In this document: piece by piece, positions 25,139 to 33,351 of the stretch
Numbering within the stretch: the first letter of the stretch is position 1
Layout of the letters: each line of letters begins with the position of its first letter
NCBI GenBank assembly: GCA_014656495.1
Contig: BNCN01000016.1
Location: 62,001 to 126,000 of the forward strand
DNA length: 64,000 nucleotides
DNA from: Comamonas sp. KCTC 72670
Lineage (GTDB): Bacteria; Myxococcota; Myxococcia; Myxococcales; Myxococcaceae
Direction: 5' to 3'
Notes under the pieces: generated by a model
Told to the model about the DNA's origin: nothing
What the model saw: only the letters and a program-made list of their open reading frames with translations
Database searches by the model: none
Made by a program: the position numbers and the translations under genes

Positions 25139-26235
25139 ACCAACGCGTCGCCAATCGGGTCAACAGCATCGCTGTCTCGGCCTACAAGTTCGTCGGTTCG
25201 CTGCTGCTCACGCTCATCATGCTGGGCCTGGTGTCCTTCCTCTCCGTCCAGGGCTTCTTCCTGGTCAGCCGGGGCTGGGTGTCACCCACGGTCATCTCGC
25301 CCACGGACGAGCAGATCCTCACGCTCAACACCCAGGTCGCCGCGCAGACGTCCGCGAGAGATCACGTGCTGTCGGACCGGCGCTCGGTGGAGAACCGCAT
25401 CTCCGACGCGGAGCGCACCATCGAGGCGGAGCGCGCCTTCCAGCAGCGCTTCCTGGTGGCCTTGCGCGGGGAACGGGACGCGCGGGACCGCGTGGCCCAG
25501 CGACTGTCGCTCCTGCGCCGGGAGTACAGCAGCGCCCGGGCGGAGATCATGCAGTCGAACCGCGCCTATGCGGGCCTGGCCCGCACGCGCACCGACGCCC
25601 TGTATGACGCCCGGCTGCTGGAGCAGGAGGAGAAGCTCACCATCAACCACCACCTGGCGCAGCTCGCGCAGAGCAACCTGTCGCTGGCACAGTCCTCGGT
25701 GGATCTGGAGACGCGGCTGGATTCGCTCCACCGGGAGATCGCCGGCCTCTCCGCGGTGCAGTCCGGCATGGGCAAGCGCGAGACGCCCCAGGGCATGACG
25801 TCCGACGTGCTGCTGCTGGAGCGCGAGTACACGCACTCCGTCCTGGAGCAGGCCCGCGCGGAGGCGACGCTCAAGAGCCTCCAGACGGACCTGGCCGCCC
25901 TGGATGAGGTCGCGCTGCGCTACGACACGCTGATTGCCTCGCTGCGGGCCTCGCCGTACCTCAAGGCCATCGAGAAGGACCTCACCGTCGCCTTCGTGCC
26001 CTACGAGAACATCCCGAACGCGGAGCAAGGCACGCCGCTGTACGCCTGCACGGCCAAGGTCATCTGGTGCCACGAGGTCGGGGTCATCGGCCGCATCCTC
26101 GAGGGCGAGGTGTCCATGAAGCACCCCATCCGCCAGTACATGCTGCGCGGCGTGATGGTGGAGATCCAGCTGACGGACGGCCCTTCCGCCCGGGAAGACC
26201 TGCTGCACCTGGGCCGCCCACCGCTGCTGCTGTGA
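25135..26235 (+). CDS. HlyD/Alg44-like membrane-fusion subunit of polysaccharide export
   Basis: A 366-residue bitopic protein: one transmembrane helix (about residues 18-40, GSLLLTLIMLGLVSFLSVQ), then a long periplasmic coiled coil (about 55-260; many Arg/Glu/Leu heptads) and a C-terminal mixed beta segment ending MVEIQLTDGPSAREDLLHL. This layout is that of membrane-fusion proteins (HlyD type) and of Alg44-like subunits that pair with an inner-membrane GT2 synthase. The ATG overlaps the stop of the GT gene (ATGA). It probably connects the synthase to the outer-membrane component encoded next. Confidence 0.75.
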   Translation: MNQRVANRVNSIAVSAYKFVGSLLLTLIMLGLVSFLSVQGFFLVSRGWVSPTVISPTDEQILTLNTQVAAQTSARDHVLSDRRSVENRISDAERTIEAERAFQQRFLVALRGERDARDRVAQRLSLLRREYSSARAEIMQSNRAYAGLARTRTDALYDARLLEQEEKLTINHHLAQLAQSNLSLAQSSVDLETRLDSLHREIAGLSAVQSGMGKRETPQGMTSDVLLLEREYTHSVLEQARAEATLKSLQTDLAALDEVALRYDTLIASLRASPYLKAIEKDLTVAFVPYENIPNAEQGTPLYACTAKVIWCHEVGVIGRILEGEVSMKHPIRQYMLRGVMVEIQLTDGPSAREDLLHLGRPPLLL

Positions 26236-26285
26236 GCCCACCCACCCTTGCCTGGAGACGGCCTTGGGGCCGGAGACACTCGACT

Positions 26286-27425
26286 ATGCGGAAGACCGTC
26301 ACATGCGGCGCGCTCCTGTCGCTCGCCGCGCAGATTGCGCTGGCCCAGCCGGGCCCTTCTCCCGCGGGGGAAATCGCGGCGTCCGCCGACGAGGACCGGG
26401 CCGCCGGCTACTGCGACTTCGTGCGCGGCGTGGGCAGCGCGGAGGCCGCGCTCGAAGTGGCGCCCGAGCTGTTCGCCGCCTTCGGCGTGGTCAACGCGGG
26501 TGAGGCCACGGCGGGCGCCGGCACCACGCCATTGGGAGAACCGACGCCTCGGGTGACGGCGGGGCTCAACTACGACATCGTCGGGCTGTATCGCGGCCGG
26601 GCCATCCGCCGGCGCGCGGAGGCCGACTGCCGCCGGCAGCGCGCCCTCATCGTGCTGGAGTCCGCCATCCGGCAGGGCAACGGCTTGGGCGAGGAGTCCG
26701 CGCTGGAGGCCCGCGCCCGGGTGCTCGAAGACGCCCTGCCCCACGCCGAGGCGCTGCTCACGGCCCTGCGCAATGACCTGAAGCAGGGCCAGGTGACGTT
26801 GGAGGAGATGAACGCCGTGCAGGTGCGGCTGGATGGGCTGCGGCAGCTCGCCATGAATACGCAGGTCGCTCGCGAGCGGCTGGCGTCGCGGCCCCGGTTC
26901 AAGGCCGGTGAGCGGCTGGAGGGCGTGCTGAACGAGCTGCGCGCCGCGGATGACCAGTTCGAGGAGTACAACGGCTCACTGCGCCGCTCCCGCGCGTGGC
27001 GGCTGAGCCTGCGCGGCGGTTACGACAGGCTCATCGATGTCGACCAGGACGTGCCGCTCTTCGGACAACTCACGCTGAGCTACAACCTGGGGCATCTGTG
27101 GCAGGGCTCCGCCAATGCCCGGGCGCGGGAGGGCCGGCGCAAGGCGACGCTCGATGACGTGTCGGGCGTTCCCCAGCGCATCAACGAGCTGATCTCCGAG
27201 CTGCGCGTCGTGCAGCGCACCGAGGAGGGGCGGCTGCGCGAGGTGAGCACGCTGGTGTCGGACCTGGAGGCGCAGCTCCAATCGATGGAGGCGCTCCAGA
27301 CGCGGGAGATTCGCCGCTTCCGGGGGTACGTCATGCTCGAGCTGACCCGGCTGCGGGCCGAGCAGGCCTATCTGCGCGCGCATGTGGAGTCGCTGCAGAC
27401 GTTCCTGGGCGCGCGGGCACAGTGA
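26286..27425 (+). CDS. Probable TolC-like outer-membrane/periplasmic export component
   Basis: A 379-residue exported protein: signal peptide (MRKTVTCGALLSLAAQIALAQ), then mostly alpha-helical sequence with long Ala/Glu/Arg/Leu coiled-coil stretches (HAEALLTALRNDLKQ, LDGLRQLAMNTQV, LRVVQRTEEGRLREV). A central segment RSRAWRLSLRGGYDR and LFGQLTLSYNLGHLWQG resembles beta-strands of an outer-membrane factor. It is consistent with a TolC/OEP-family channel, although I do not see a full family signature. It lies 50 bases after the HlyD-like gene and its stop overlaps the next gene by 4 bases. Confidence 0.6.
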   Translation: MRKTVTCGALLSLAAQIALAQPGPSPAGEIAASADEDRAAGYCDFVRGVGSAEAALEVAPELFAAFGVVNAGEATAGAGTTPLGEPTPRVTAGLNYDIVGLYRGRAIRRRAEADCRRQRALIVLESAIRQGNGLGEESALEARARVLEDALPHAEALLTALRNDLKQGQVTLEEMNAVQVRLDGLRQLAMNTQVARERLASRPRFKAGERLEGVLNELRAADDQFEEYNGSLRRSRAWRLSLRGGYDRLIDVDQDVPLFGQLTLSYNLGHLWQGSANARAREGRRKATLDDVSGVPQRINELISELRVVQRTEEGRLREVSTLVSDLEAQLQSMEALQTREIRRFRGYVMLELTRLRAEQAYLRAHVESLQTFLGARAQ

Positions 27426-28330
27426 GGCCGTTTGACGATGGCGCGGACGCGGCAAGCCAACCCGCGCCCGCCGGTGGTCTCGACACGGCGCATCCAGGGC
27501 GAGCGAGCACTCGCAAGCTCCCGAGCGGCTCGCGCCGCGGGTGCATCGCGGGCGCGGTCCTGGCCGGACTGCTCACTCGGAGCGCCGCGGCTGGGGACGT
27601 ACCCGCCGCTCATGTGCCCACGCCGCCCACGCCTGCTCCTGTCCACGCGGTCCCGCTGGCAGCGAGCCCCGCACGAATGGACGAACCGGAGCGGTCCCCG
27701 ACCCCGGACCCACGTGGTGAGCCGGCACGGCGGGGGCAAGCTCAGAAGAAAGGCAAGGGCACGATGATTCCCGTTCCACTCTCCCGAATGAAGGTCACCG
27801 AGGGCAGTCTGGAGCCAGGCCCGGACGAGCAGCTCCTCGTCGAGGGTCCCCGGATGCGCGCGGTCGTCCCGGGCAGCTCGACGAGCGCCGTGGAGCTGCG
27901 CTTCACCCTGCTCGGTCCCACGACGAATCAGGTGGCCCTCGCATCGGGAGAGCAGCGGCAACAGGTGGGCCTCAAGCTGTTCGCGGTGGATGCGTGCAAC
28001 GTGCTGTACGCGATGTGGCGTCTGGCGCCGAAGCCGGGGCTCGTCGTGAACTTCAAGCGCAACCCGGGGCAGCACCTCAGCCGTGAGTGTGGCAACCGCG
28101 GCTACACCATCGTGCGGCCGAACCAGCACACCGCGCTGAGGCCACTCGAGCCCGGTGTGGCCCACACGCTGCGCGCCAGGTTCGATGGACCGACGCTGCG
28201 CGTCTGGGTGGATGACACGCTCGCCTGGAGCGGCACGGTGCCCGAGGAGGCGCTCGCGCAGGGCGCCCCGGTGGGGATTCGCTCGGACAACGTCCGCCTG
28301 GCGCTCCAGCTCTCCGCGCCGCTGCCCTGA
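27422..28330 (+). CDS. Exported lectin-like (concanavalin-fold) protein
   Basis: A 302-residue protein with a GTG start overlapping the upstream stop by 4 bases. A probable signal/anchor (CIAGAVLAGLLTRSAAAG) lies about 40 residues in, then a Pro-rich linker, then a beta-rich domain (about 115-300) with MKVTEGSLEP, VVNFKRNPGQHL, LRARFDGPTLRVWVDDTL and GIRSDNVRLALQ. The last block is like the DUF1080/LamG-type concanavalin fold that binds sugars. A role in binding the polysaccharide made by this operon fits the context. The true start is uncertain because of the long pre-signal region. Confidence 0.6.
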   Translation: MRPFDDGADAASQPAPAGGLDTAHPGRASTRKLPSGSRRGCIAGAVLAGLLTRSAAAGDVPAAHVPTPPTPAPVHAVPLAASPARMDEPERSPTPDPRGEPARRGQAQKKGKGTMIPVPLSRMKVTEGSLEPGPDEQLLVEGPRMRAVVPGSSTSAVELRFTLLGPTTNQVALASGEQRQQVGLKLFAVDACNVLYAMWRLAPKPGLVVNFKRNPGQHLSRECGNRGYTIVRPNQHTALRPLEPGVAHTLRARFDGPTLRVWVDDTLAWSGTVPEEALAQGAPVGIRSDNVRLALQLSAPLP

Positions 28331-28428
28331 CGCGGCACCGGCCGCGACGTCACCGCGCGCCGGTCGTCCAGGGCCGCCAGGCGCCTTCCCCACCTCAGGC
28401 AGCAGCGCCCCCGCGACGCATGGCCACG

Positions 28429-28461
28429 CCCCGAAGCCGCGGCACCTCCGCGGCCTCGGGG
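28429..28461. terminator. Strong hairpin between the exopolysaccharide operon and the MBL/Rieske gene
   Basis: CCCCGA and GCCGCGG (28429-28442) pair with CCGCGGC and TCGGGG (28448-28461) with a single mismatch; loop CACCT. It lies between convergent genes. No U-tract. Confidence 0.65.
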
Positions 28462-28476
28462 GCCAAGCCCCTCACG

Positions 28477-30081
28477 TCACAGCTGCGGCTGCGGGTCCTT
28501 CGCGGGCGTCTGGGGCTTCTCGTCCCGCTCCGGCAGCACCTCCGCGCAGAGCGATGAGCCGTTCTGCGCGCAGACGCCGCCCGCCTCCAGGTCGAACTGC
28601 CAGCGGTGGCGCGGGCACACCAGGTAGCGGCCCTCCTCCACCCACCCCTCGGACAAGTCCGCCCCCTGGTGCGGGCAGAAGCGCTGGATGGCGTACCGCT
28701 TGCCACCCGCCTCCACCACCGTGCGCTCGCGCTGCGACTCCGTGGAGCGGATGCCCTCGCAGAACTCGCGCATGTCTTCAATCTCCACGCCCAGGAAGCC
28801 GTGCAGCACCGGCTCGTACACGTCCGGGTTGCGGCTCAGCTTCAGGCGGAAGGACAGCAGGAAGTCCTCCCACGTCAGCTTCCGGTCCAGCACGCGGCCC
28901 ACGTCGGCGGCGCTCGTCGTCATCGTGTACCGGACCGCTTCCTGAATCTCCGCCACCACGTGCACGCGCCGCGCCTTGAAGTCCACGCGCAGCAGCTTGC
29001 CCGGCGCCTCCGTCAGCTCGACGTACAGCGGCATCCCCACGCGCTCGTGCAGGTCCAGCAGGTCCAGCTTGCGCTGAAGCTCCGTGCGCAGCCGGTCGTG
29101 AATCTCCGCCACCTCCGCGACGAGCAGGTTCCGGCGCCGCTCGCGGAACACCGACTCCTGCCGCTTCGCGTAGTCGTGCAGGTACGTCTTGAAGTTCTCC
29201 GGCGTTACCCGCTCGGGCACCTGCGAGGCGAACTCCAACGACGTCACGTCCAGCACGTCCCCCGGCATGGGCTCCAGGTAGCGCGTGGTTCCCGCCGGCA
29301 GCCGCTGCTGGAGGAACGCGAAGAGCTGCGTCGCGTTCGGGAAGATGTTCACCTTCTCGAAGTTGAGGTGGAACTGCGCCGGGTCCAGGAACGCCGCCGG
29401 GCCCGCCGCGGCGATGTACGCCCTTGGCTGGATGACCTCGAGCGTGCGGGCCACCGCCTCGAACTTGCTCTCCCGCTTCTTCAGCGAGATGGCGGCGTAC
29501 GTCTCCGGCGCGTACTCGTAGCAGGTGGGGTGCCAGATGGCCCCGGAGAACTGCGCGGAGAAGACGTCGATGGGGCCTTCCTCCGCGACGATGCGCACCA
29601 TCCGGTCGTGCAGCTTGCAGTCGTTGATGTTGAGGAAGCACTGCCCATCCCCACGCACCATCACCGCCGAGTCACGATTGGTCCCCTGCTCGGACACGAA
29701 CAGCTTGATGTAGCCGTCCTTGATGGGCACCTCGTGACCGTCCTCGCAGGCGACGACGCGCTTGCAGCCATACTGGGCGAACACGTCCTGCAGCTCGGAG
29801 CGGTGGAAGCGAGGCACCAGCACCGTGAAGTCCCGCTTGCGCACCGTGGCCAGGAACTCCGGGTCGAAGTGGTCCTTGTGCTCGTGGCTGACGTAGAGGA
29901 AGCGCTCCTTGCCCGGCGTCTCCAGCTTCTCCCGGACGAGCGGCGCCAGGTGGTGGTTGCACGGCAGCTGCATCCAGGCCGAGTCGAATGCCCCGCGGGA
30001 CGACAACCAGGGGTCCATGACGACGAGCGCCTCCGCCGTTTCGACGATGAACCCGGCGTGGCCCAGGAACGTAATCAGCAT
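28477..30081 (-). CDS. Metallo-beta-lactamase/Rieske fusion, probable oxygenase
   Basis: A 534-residue two-domain protein. Residues 1 to about 240 are a UlaG-like metallo-beta-lactamase domain with HEHKDH at 66-71 and two further metal-binding stretches. The C-terminal about 95 residues contain a Rieske [2Fe-2S] motif: CPH at 469-471 and CPRH at 489-492, spaced C-x-H-x17-C-x2-H. The same domains in the reverse order occur in CMP-N-acetylneuraminate hydroxylase, so a mono-oxygenase function is plausible; the substrate is unknown. GAGGAA precedes the ATG at 30081. It is a single-gene unit converging with the exopolysaccharide operon. Confidence 0.75.
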   Translation of the reverse strand: MLITFLGHAGFIVETAEALVVMDPWLSSRGAFDSAWMQLPCNHHLAPLVREKLETPGKERFLYVSHEHKDHFDPEFLATVRKRDFTVLVPRFHRSELQDVFAQYGCKRVVACEDGHEVPIKDGYIKLFVSEQGTNRDSAVMVRGDGQCFLNINDCKLHDRMVRIVAEEGPIDVFSAQFSGAIWHPTCYEYAPETYAAISLKKRESKFEAVARTLEVIQPRAYIAAAGPAAFLDPAQFHLNFEKVNIFPNATQLFAFLQQRLPAGTTRYLEPMPGDVLDVTSLEFASQVPERVTPENFKTYLHDYAKRQESVFRERRRNLLVAEVAEIHDRLRTELQRKLDLLDLHERVGMPLYVELTEAPGKLLRVDFKARRVHVVAEIQEAVRYTMTTSAADVGRVLDRKLTWEDFLLSFRLKLSRNPDVYEPVLHGFLGVEIEDMREFCEGIRSTESQRERTVVEAGGKRYAIQRFCPHQGADLSEGWVEEGRYLVCPRHRWQFDLEAGGVCAQNGSSLCAEVLPERDEKPQTPAKDPQPQL

Positions 30082-30335
30082 GGGACGTCTTCCTCTCTGA
30101 CAGCCAGCGGGCCGGCCTGAGCGCCGAGCCCGAACACAGGGCCGCCGGCGGCTGGCTGGCGCGTCGGCGCCCGCAAGGTGGGGAGCCCGAAGGCCCACGT
30201 GCCACCCTCCCGGTGGATGGACGCCGCCGTCCATGGACGCACGAAGGGCGCGAAGGTCCCTGGCAGGTCCTCCGCGCCCTTGGCCTCCGGGAGCTTCCGT
30301 TCAGGCGTGCCCCCCATCAGCGGGCACGCTCCGTC

Positions 30336-31442
30336 TCAGCGGGTGGATTCCGGCTGGATTTCACGAACGGACAGCCACTTGAAGTCGACGTCCTCGGTGC
30401 TGTCCCAACGGAAGGTGGCGATCGGACCGCCCCAGGTGATGGGCATGGCCCCCACGGAGCCGCCGCAGTGCTCCGCGTCACCGCCCCAGTCCCCCGCGTC
30501 CACGAAGTCGTAGACCTTCTCCCAGGTGACCTTGTCCGCGTTGTCGTTGAGGTACAGCTCCAGGTGCACGGCCTCCTTGCCGTTGACCTGCTTGTTGCGC
30601 ATCACCGCCTTGAAGCCCACCCAACGGCCGGTCAGCGGCGTGGTGGCCTTCTTGTACGGCGCCGCGTCGTAGGAGACGTGCCACGTCTCCTTCTGGTAGC
30701 GGGCGCGGCCGTCGAAGTGCAGCGCGGCCTTGTAGCTGCTGCCCTCGCAGCCCTCGTACTTGTCGTTGTGCTTGCCGCCACGCGCGTAGAGGTCGAAGTT
30801 GTCCGACATGTCAGACGCCGCGTTGAGCTTCACGAAGCCCGTCATCTCGATGTTCTTCCAGTCGTTCGGCGACTGCATGTAGCCGCGGCTGGCGAGCACA
30901 TCCCGGTCATACGTGGCGATCTCGTTCGGCTTGTAGCCCGTCGACGTGAAGACGGACATGCGGACCTTGTTGCTCTTGAGGTTCCAGGAGCCGTCCGAGT
31001 TGCGGGTGATGTTGTTCTGGGGGTCGAACCGCTTGTCGTTCGTCGCGTTCTCCGCGAGGAACCACTCCTCACCGCCCTGGAGGGTCGGGTGGAGCATCGT
31101 CACACCGAACGTGTCCTGTCCTGACTGGGAGGGCGCCTCGGGCTCGTCCGACGGCTGCTCGGAATCCTCCGACGGCTGCTCGTCCGGAGGCGTGGTGGCG
31201 ACAGGCTCGTCCGGCGAAGTGCCATCACCGTCAGAGCTCCCGGGCGCCGGCGCCTCCGGAGTCTGCTCGCCAGGCGTCTGCTCGGACGGAGAGGGAGCAG
31301 GCCGCTGGGGAGTCTGGCCAGGGGTCTCGGTCCGCCCTGGCTCATTGGAGTCCTCGTTGCCAACGTTACTTCCGCAGCCCGTGATGGCAGCCAGAGCGAA
31401 GAGAGCGCCACACGTCGAGGACAGAAAACGGTTCCGAGTCAA
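30336..31442 (-). CDS. Lipoprotein with Pro/Ser/Glu linker and concanavalin-like domain
   Basis: A 368-residue predicted lipoprotein. I chose the TTG at 31442 (LTRNRFLSS), 7 bases after AAGGA, because it opens directly onto a signal peptide with lipobox AITGC. An 85-residue linker rich in Pro, Ser, Glu, Asp and Thr follows, then a beta-rich C-terminal domain of about 240 residues with WFLAENATNDKRFDPQNN, FTSTGYKPNEIATYDRDV and GGPIATFRWDSTEDVDFKWL. Such jelly-roll domains bind or cleave polysaccharides; no catalytic set is recognisable by eye. It is divergent from the TerC gene. Confidence 0.7.
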   Translation of the reverse strand: MTRNRFLSSTCGALFALAAITGCGSNVGNEDSNEPGRTETPGQTPQRPAPSPSEQTPGEQTPEAPAPGSSDGDGTSPDEPVATTPPDEQPSEDSEQPSDEPEAPSQSGQDTFGVTMLHPTLQGGEEWFLAENATNDKRFDPQNNITRNSDGSWNLKSNKVRMSVFTSTGYKPNEIATYDRDVLASRGYMQSPNDWKNIEMTGFVKLNAASDMSDNFDLYARGGKHNDKYEGCEGSSYKAALHFDGRARYQKETWHVSYDAAPYKKATTPLTGRWVGFKAVMRNKQVNGKEAVHLELYLNDNADKVTWEKVYDFVDAGDWGGDAEHCGGSVGAMPITWGGPIATFRWDSTEDVDFKWLSVREIQPESTR

Positions 31443-31792
31443 AATAGCGTCCTTACTGCTTGAGGCATGAGCGTGACGAAGCCCCCGGCGCCTATCGCCG
31501 GGAGTGGGGTCGTCGCGTCGGCTCCGTCGGGAGGGGGGGAACAATCCTCAGGGACGGTGACGCCTGGCTGGTCTCATAGCCCCGTGTTTGATTTTTCCAA
31601 CCGGGACGATTCCAAACCCATCGTCTTCCAGACCGCATCCCAACCCATTGGGAGGTTTTTGGTTGCCCGTGTGCCCTCCAGGCCAGAGGGCGGCGCGCCG
31701 CAATTTGCCAGGGTCCTTCGGTTTTTCCGATGGAGTCCTCCTGGAATTCCTATTTGTAGAAGCCTCGGGTGACTCTTATCTGACGCTCCTAT
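31443..31792. other. Intergenic leader with hairpins upstream of TerC
   Basis: 350 bp between divergent genes, no gene seen. CCCGGCG/CGCCGGG form a perfect hairpin at 31484-31502. An AT-richer stretch with TTTGATTTTTCC follows about 31578. A longer hairpin with outer CCAGG/CCTGG and inner TTCGG-TTTTT-CCGA lies at 31708-31744, about 50 bases before the TerC ATG. TerC/Alx genes are often under manganese riboswitch control, but I could not recognise the conserved core. Confidence 0.5.
31708..31744 (+). promoter_or_regulatory. Stem-loop in the TerC 5' leader
   Basis: CCAGG (31708-31712) pairs with CCTGG (31740-31744), and TCC-T-TCGG with CCGA-T-GGA inside around loop TTTTT. One mismatch. It is 49 bases upstream of the start codon and could act as an expression platform or attenuator. 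Confidence 0.4.
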
Positions 31793-32746
31793 ATGGAAAC
31801 CTTCCCAAGCGTCGGGAGCCCGGGCCTGTGGGCCGGCTTCGTCGCCTTCGTCGTCGCGATGCTGGCGCTCGACCTCGGCGTCTTTCACCGCAAGGCCCAC
31901 GTGGTGAAGTTCAAGGAGGCGCTGGGGTGGAGCGCCATCTGGGTCAGCCTGGCGCTCGTCTTCGGCGTGGGAGTCTGGTGGAAGTTCGGGCCCGAGCCCG
32001 GCCTCCAGTTCATCACCGGCTACCTCATCGAGAAGTCGCTCTCCGTCGACAACATCTTCGTCTTCGTCGTCATCTTCTCGGCGCTGCGAATCCCGTCGCT
32101 GTACCAGCACCGGGTGCTCTTCTGGGGCATCCTCAGCGCGCTGGTGCTGCGAGCCATCATGATCTTCGCGGGCGTGGCGATGCTGGCCCGCTTCCACTGG
32201 CTCATCTACGTGTTCGGCGGCTTCCTCATCCTCACGGGCGTGAAGCTGTTCCTCCAGCGCAACAAGGAGGACAACCCAGAGGACGGCGCGCTGATGCGGC
32301 TGGCCCGGCGGACCATCCCCTCCACGCCCAACTTCGACGGGCACCACTTCTTCACCGTGGAGAACGGCCGCAAGCTGGCCACGCCGCTGCTGATGGCGCT
32401 GCTGCTGGTGGAGGCGTCGGACATCCTCTTCGCGCTCGACTCCATCCCCGCCATCTTCGCCGTGACGACGGACCCCTTCATCGTCTTCACGTCCAACATC
32501 TTCGCCATCCTCGGCCTGCGCTCCATGTTCTTCATGCTGGCCGGCGCGGTGGAGAAGTTCAGCTACCTGAAGGTGGGCCTCTCCGCGGTGCTCGTCTTCG
32601 TCGGCACCAAGATGGCCATCATCGACTTCGTGAAGGTGCCGCCCGCGGTGTCCCTGGGCGTCATCGCCGGCCTGCTGGGCGCGAGCATCGTCGCCTCGCT
32701 CATCAAGGCACGGCAGACGCCCACCGTCGAAGTGCCCAAGGCCTGA
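31793..32746 (+). CDS. TerC/Alx family integral membrane protein
   Basis: A 317-residue multi-pass protein with about eight hydrophobic segments. Family motifs: EKSLSVDNIFVFVVIF near residue 80 and LDSIPAIFAVTTDPFI near 220, the acidic membrane residues thought to bind metal ions. Family members export manganese or confer tellurite resistance, and some couple to the Sec translocon. The ATG at 31793 has no clear Shine-Dalgarno; a structured 350-bp leader precedes it. A terminator with T-rich tail follows at 32790. Physiological metal unknown. Confidence 0.9.
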   Translation: METFPSVGSPGLWAGFVAFVVAMLALDLGVFHRKAHVVKFKEALGWSAIWVSLALVFGVGVWWKFGPEPGLQFITGYLIEKSLSVDNIFVFVVIFSALRIPSLYQHRVLFWGILSALVLRAIMIFAGVAMLARFHWLIYVFGGFLILTGVKLFLQRNKEDNPEDGALMRLARRTIPSTPNFDGHHFFTVENGRKLATPLLMALLLVEASDILFALDSIPAIFAVTTDPFIVFTSNIFAILGLRSMFFMLAGAVEKFSYLKVGLSAVLVFVGTKMAIIDFVKVPPAVSLGVIAGLLGASIVASLIKARQTPTVEVPKA

Positions 32747-32789
32747 GCCACGGCCCAGGCCGGCGCTTCACCCGGAACCCCTTCCGAGG

Positions 32790-32828
32790 AGCCCACGCCG
32801 CGAGGTCCGCGGGGTGGGCTTCTTGCTT
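32790..32828 (+). terminator. Rho-independent-like terminator after TerC
   Basis: AGCCCAC (32790-32796) pairs with GTGGGCT (32814-32820), with further CG pairs inside; TTCTTGCTTT follows. One of the few terminators here with a T-rich tail. Confidence 0.7.
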
Positions 32829-32863
32829 TCGCGCGGAGGCCGAAGCCGTGGCCCGCAAAGCAG

Positions 32864-32899
32864 AAAGGCCGTGAGTCCCGAGTTGGACTCACAGCCTTT
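32864..32899 (-). terminator. Terminator of tRNA-Val (bidirectional)
   Basis: AAAGGCCGTGAGTCC and its partner GGACTCACAGCCTTT form a stem of about 15 bp with one mismatch and loop CGAGTT. On the minus strand it ends six bases past the tRNA 3' end and is followed by CTGCTTT. It may also serve TerC readthrough. Confidence 0.75.
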
Positions 32900-32905
32900 C
32901 TTGAG

Positions 32906-32977
32906 TGGGCGCAGCAGGGTTTGAACCTGCGACCCCTGCCGTGTGAAGGCAGTGCTCTACCGCTGAGCTATACGCCC
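32906..32977 (-). tRNA. tRNA-Val, anticodon CAC
   Basis: 72-base cloverleaf read on the minus strand: acceptor GGGCGTA/TGCGCCC, D-arm GCTC...GAGC, anticodon stem CTGCC/GGCAG with loop TTCACAC (anticodon CAC, reading GTG), T-arm GCAGG-TTCAAAC-CCTGC, discriminator A. CCA is not encoded. Confidence 0.97.
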
Positions 32978-32995
32978 TTCTGCTGTCTGCTGCCC

Positions 32996-33016
32996 GCCGC
33001 TGGTGTTGCCAGCGGC
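32996..33016 (-). other. Perfect hairpin in the tRNA-Val leader
   Basis: GCCGCTGG (32996-33003), loop TGTTG, CCAGCGGC (33009-33016). Between the promoter and the mature tRNA; could be a processing or folding signal. Confidence 0.4.
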
Positions 33017-33025
33017 GAACGCGGG

Positions 33026-33056
33026 TGTAGATGCCATTCGCCCGCTCAGGTGTCAA
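33026..33056 (-). promoter_or_regulatory. Promoter for tRNA-Val
   Basis: On the minus strand TTGACA (33056-33051) and TCTACA (33031-33026) with a 19-base spacer (18 if ATCTAC is used). A perfect -35 box immediately upstream of an isolated tRNA makes it a good candidate. Confidence 0.55.
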
Positions 33057-33067
33057 CGCATTTTCGT

Positions 33068-33337
33068 CTACAGCTCGCCGAGCTTCTCTTCGAGCTCACG
33101 CAGCCGGCGCTTGAGGCCGGAGAGCTGCTTGCCCAGGGCCTTGAACTCGCTGCGGGGCGCGAAGTTGAGCGCCTTCAACAGCTCCTCCTGCCCCCGGTCG
33201 AGCGCCTGCTTGCCGCGCTGGGCTTTGCCAATGGCGTTGGCGATGGCCATGGCCCGGCGGTCGTCGGCCATGAGCCTCTCCACGGCCTTGCCGGACACGT
33301 TGAGCGCCTGCTTCTTGAGGTCGTCCGCGATTCCCAT
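33068..33337 (-). CDS. Small helical protein (phasin-like), function unknown
   Basis: An 89-residue, almost entirely helical, Lys/Arg/Glu-rich protein without signal peptide. The C-terminus (ALGKQLSGLKRRLRELEEKL) is a probable coiled coil; the rest (MGIADDLKKQALNVSGKAVERL...) is amphipathic. It resembles phasin-type or small coiled-coil scaffold proteins, but I cannot assign a family. It follows the SCP2-like gene by 14 bases and is probably co-transcribed with it and the Hsp70-like gene, ending just before the tRNA-Val promoter. Confidence 0.65.
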   Translation of the reverse strand: MGIADDLKKQALNVSGKAVERLMADDRRAMAIANAIGKAQRGKQALDRGQEELLKALNFAPRSEFKALGKQLSGLKRRLRELEEKLGEL

Positions 33338-33351
33338 GTGCTCTCCCCCGC

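Noticed and set aside
28331..28476. Continuation of the lectin-like gene or a small gene
   Set aside because: Only a hairpin is seen; the plus-strand frames there are Arg/Pro-rich shadow sequence.
31443..31792. yybP-ykoY manganese riboswitch upstream of TerC
   Set aside because: I looked for its conserved GGGGAGUA-type core and found only GGGAGTGGGG, which does not match well enough to annotate.
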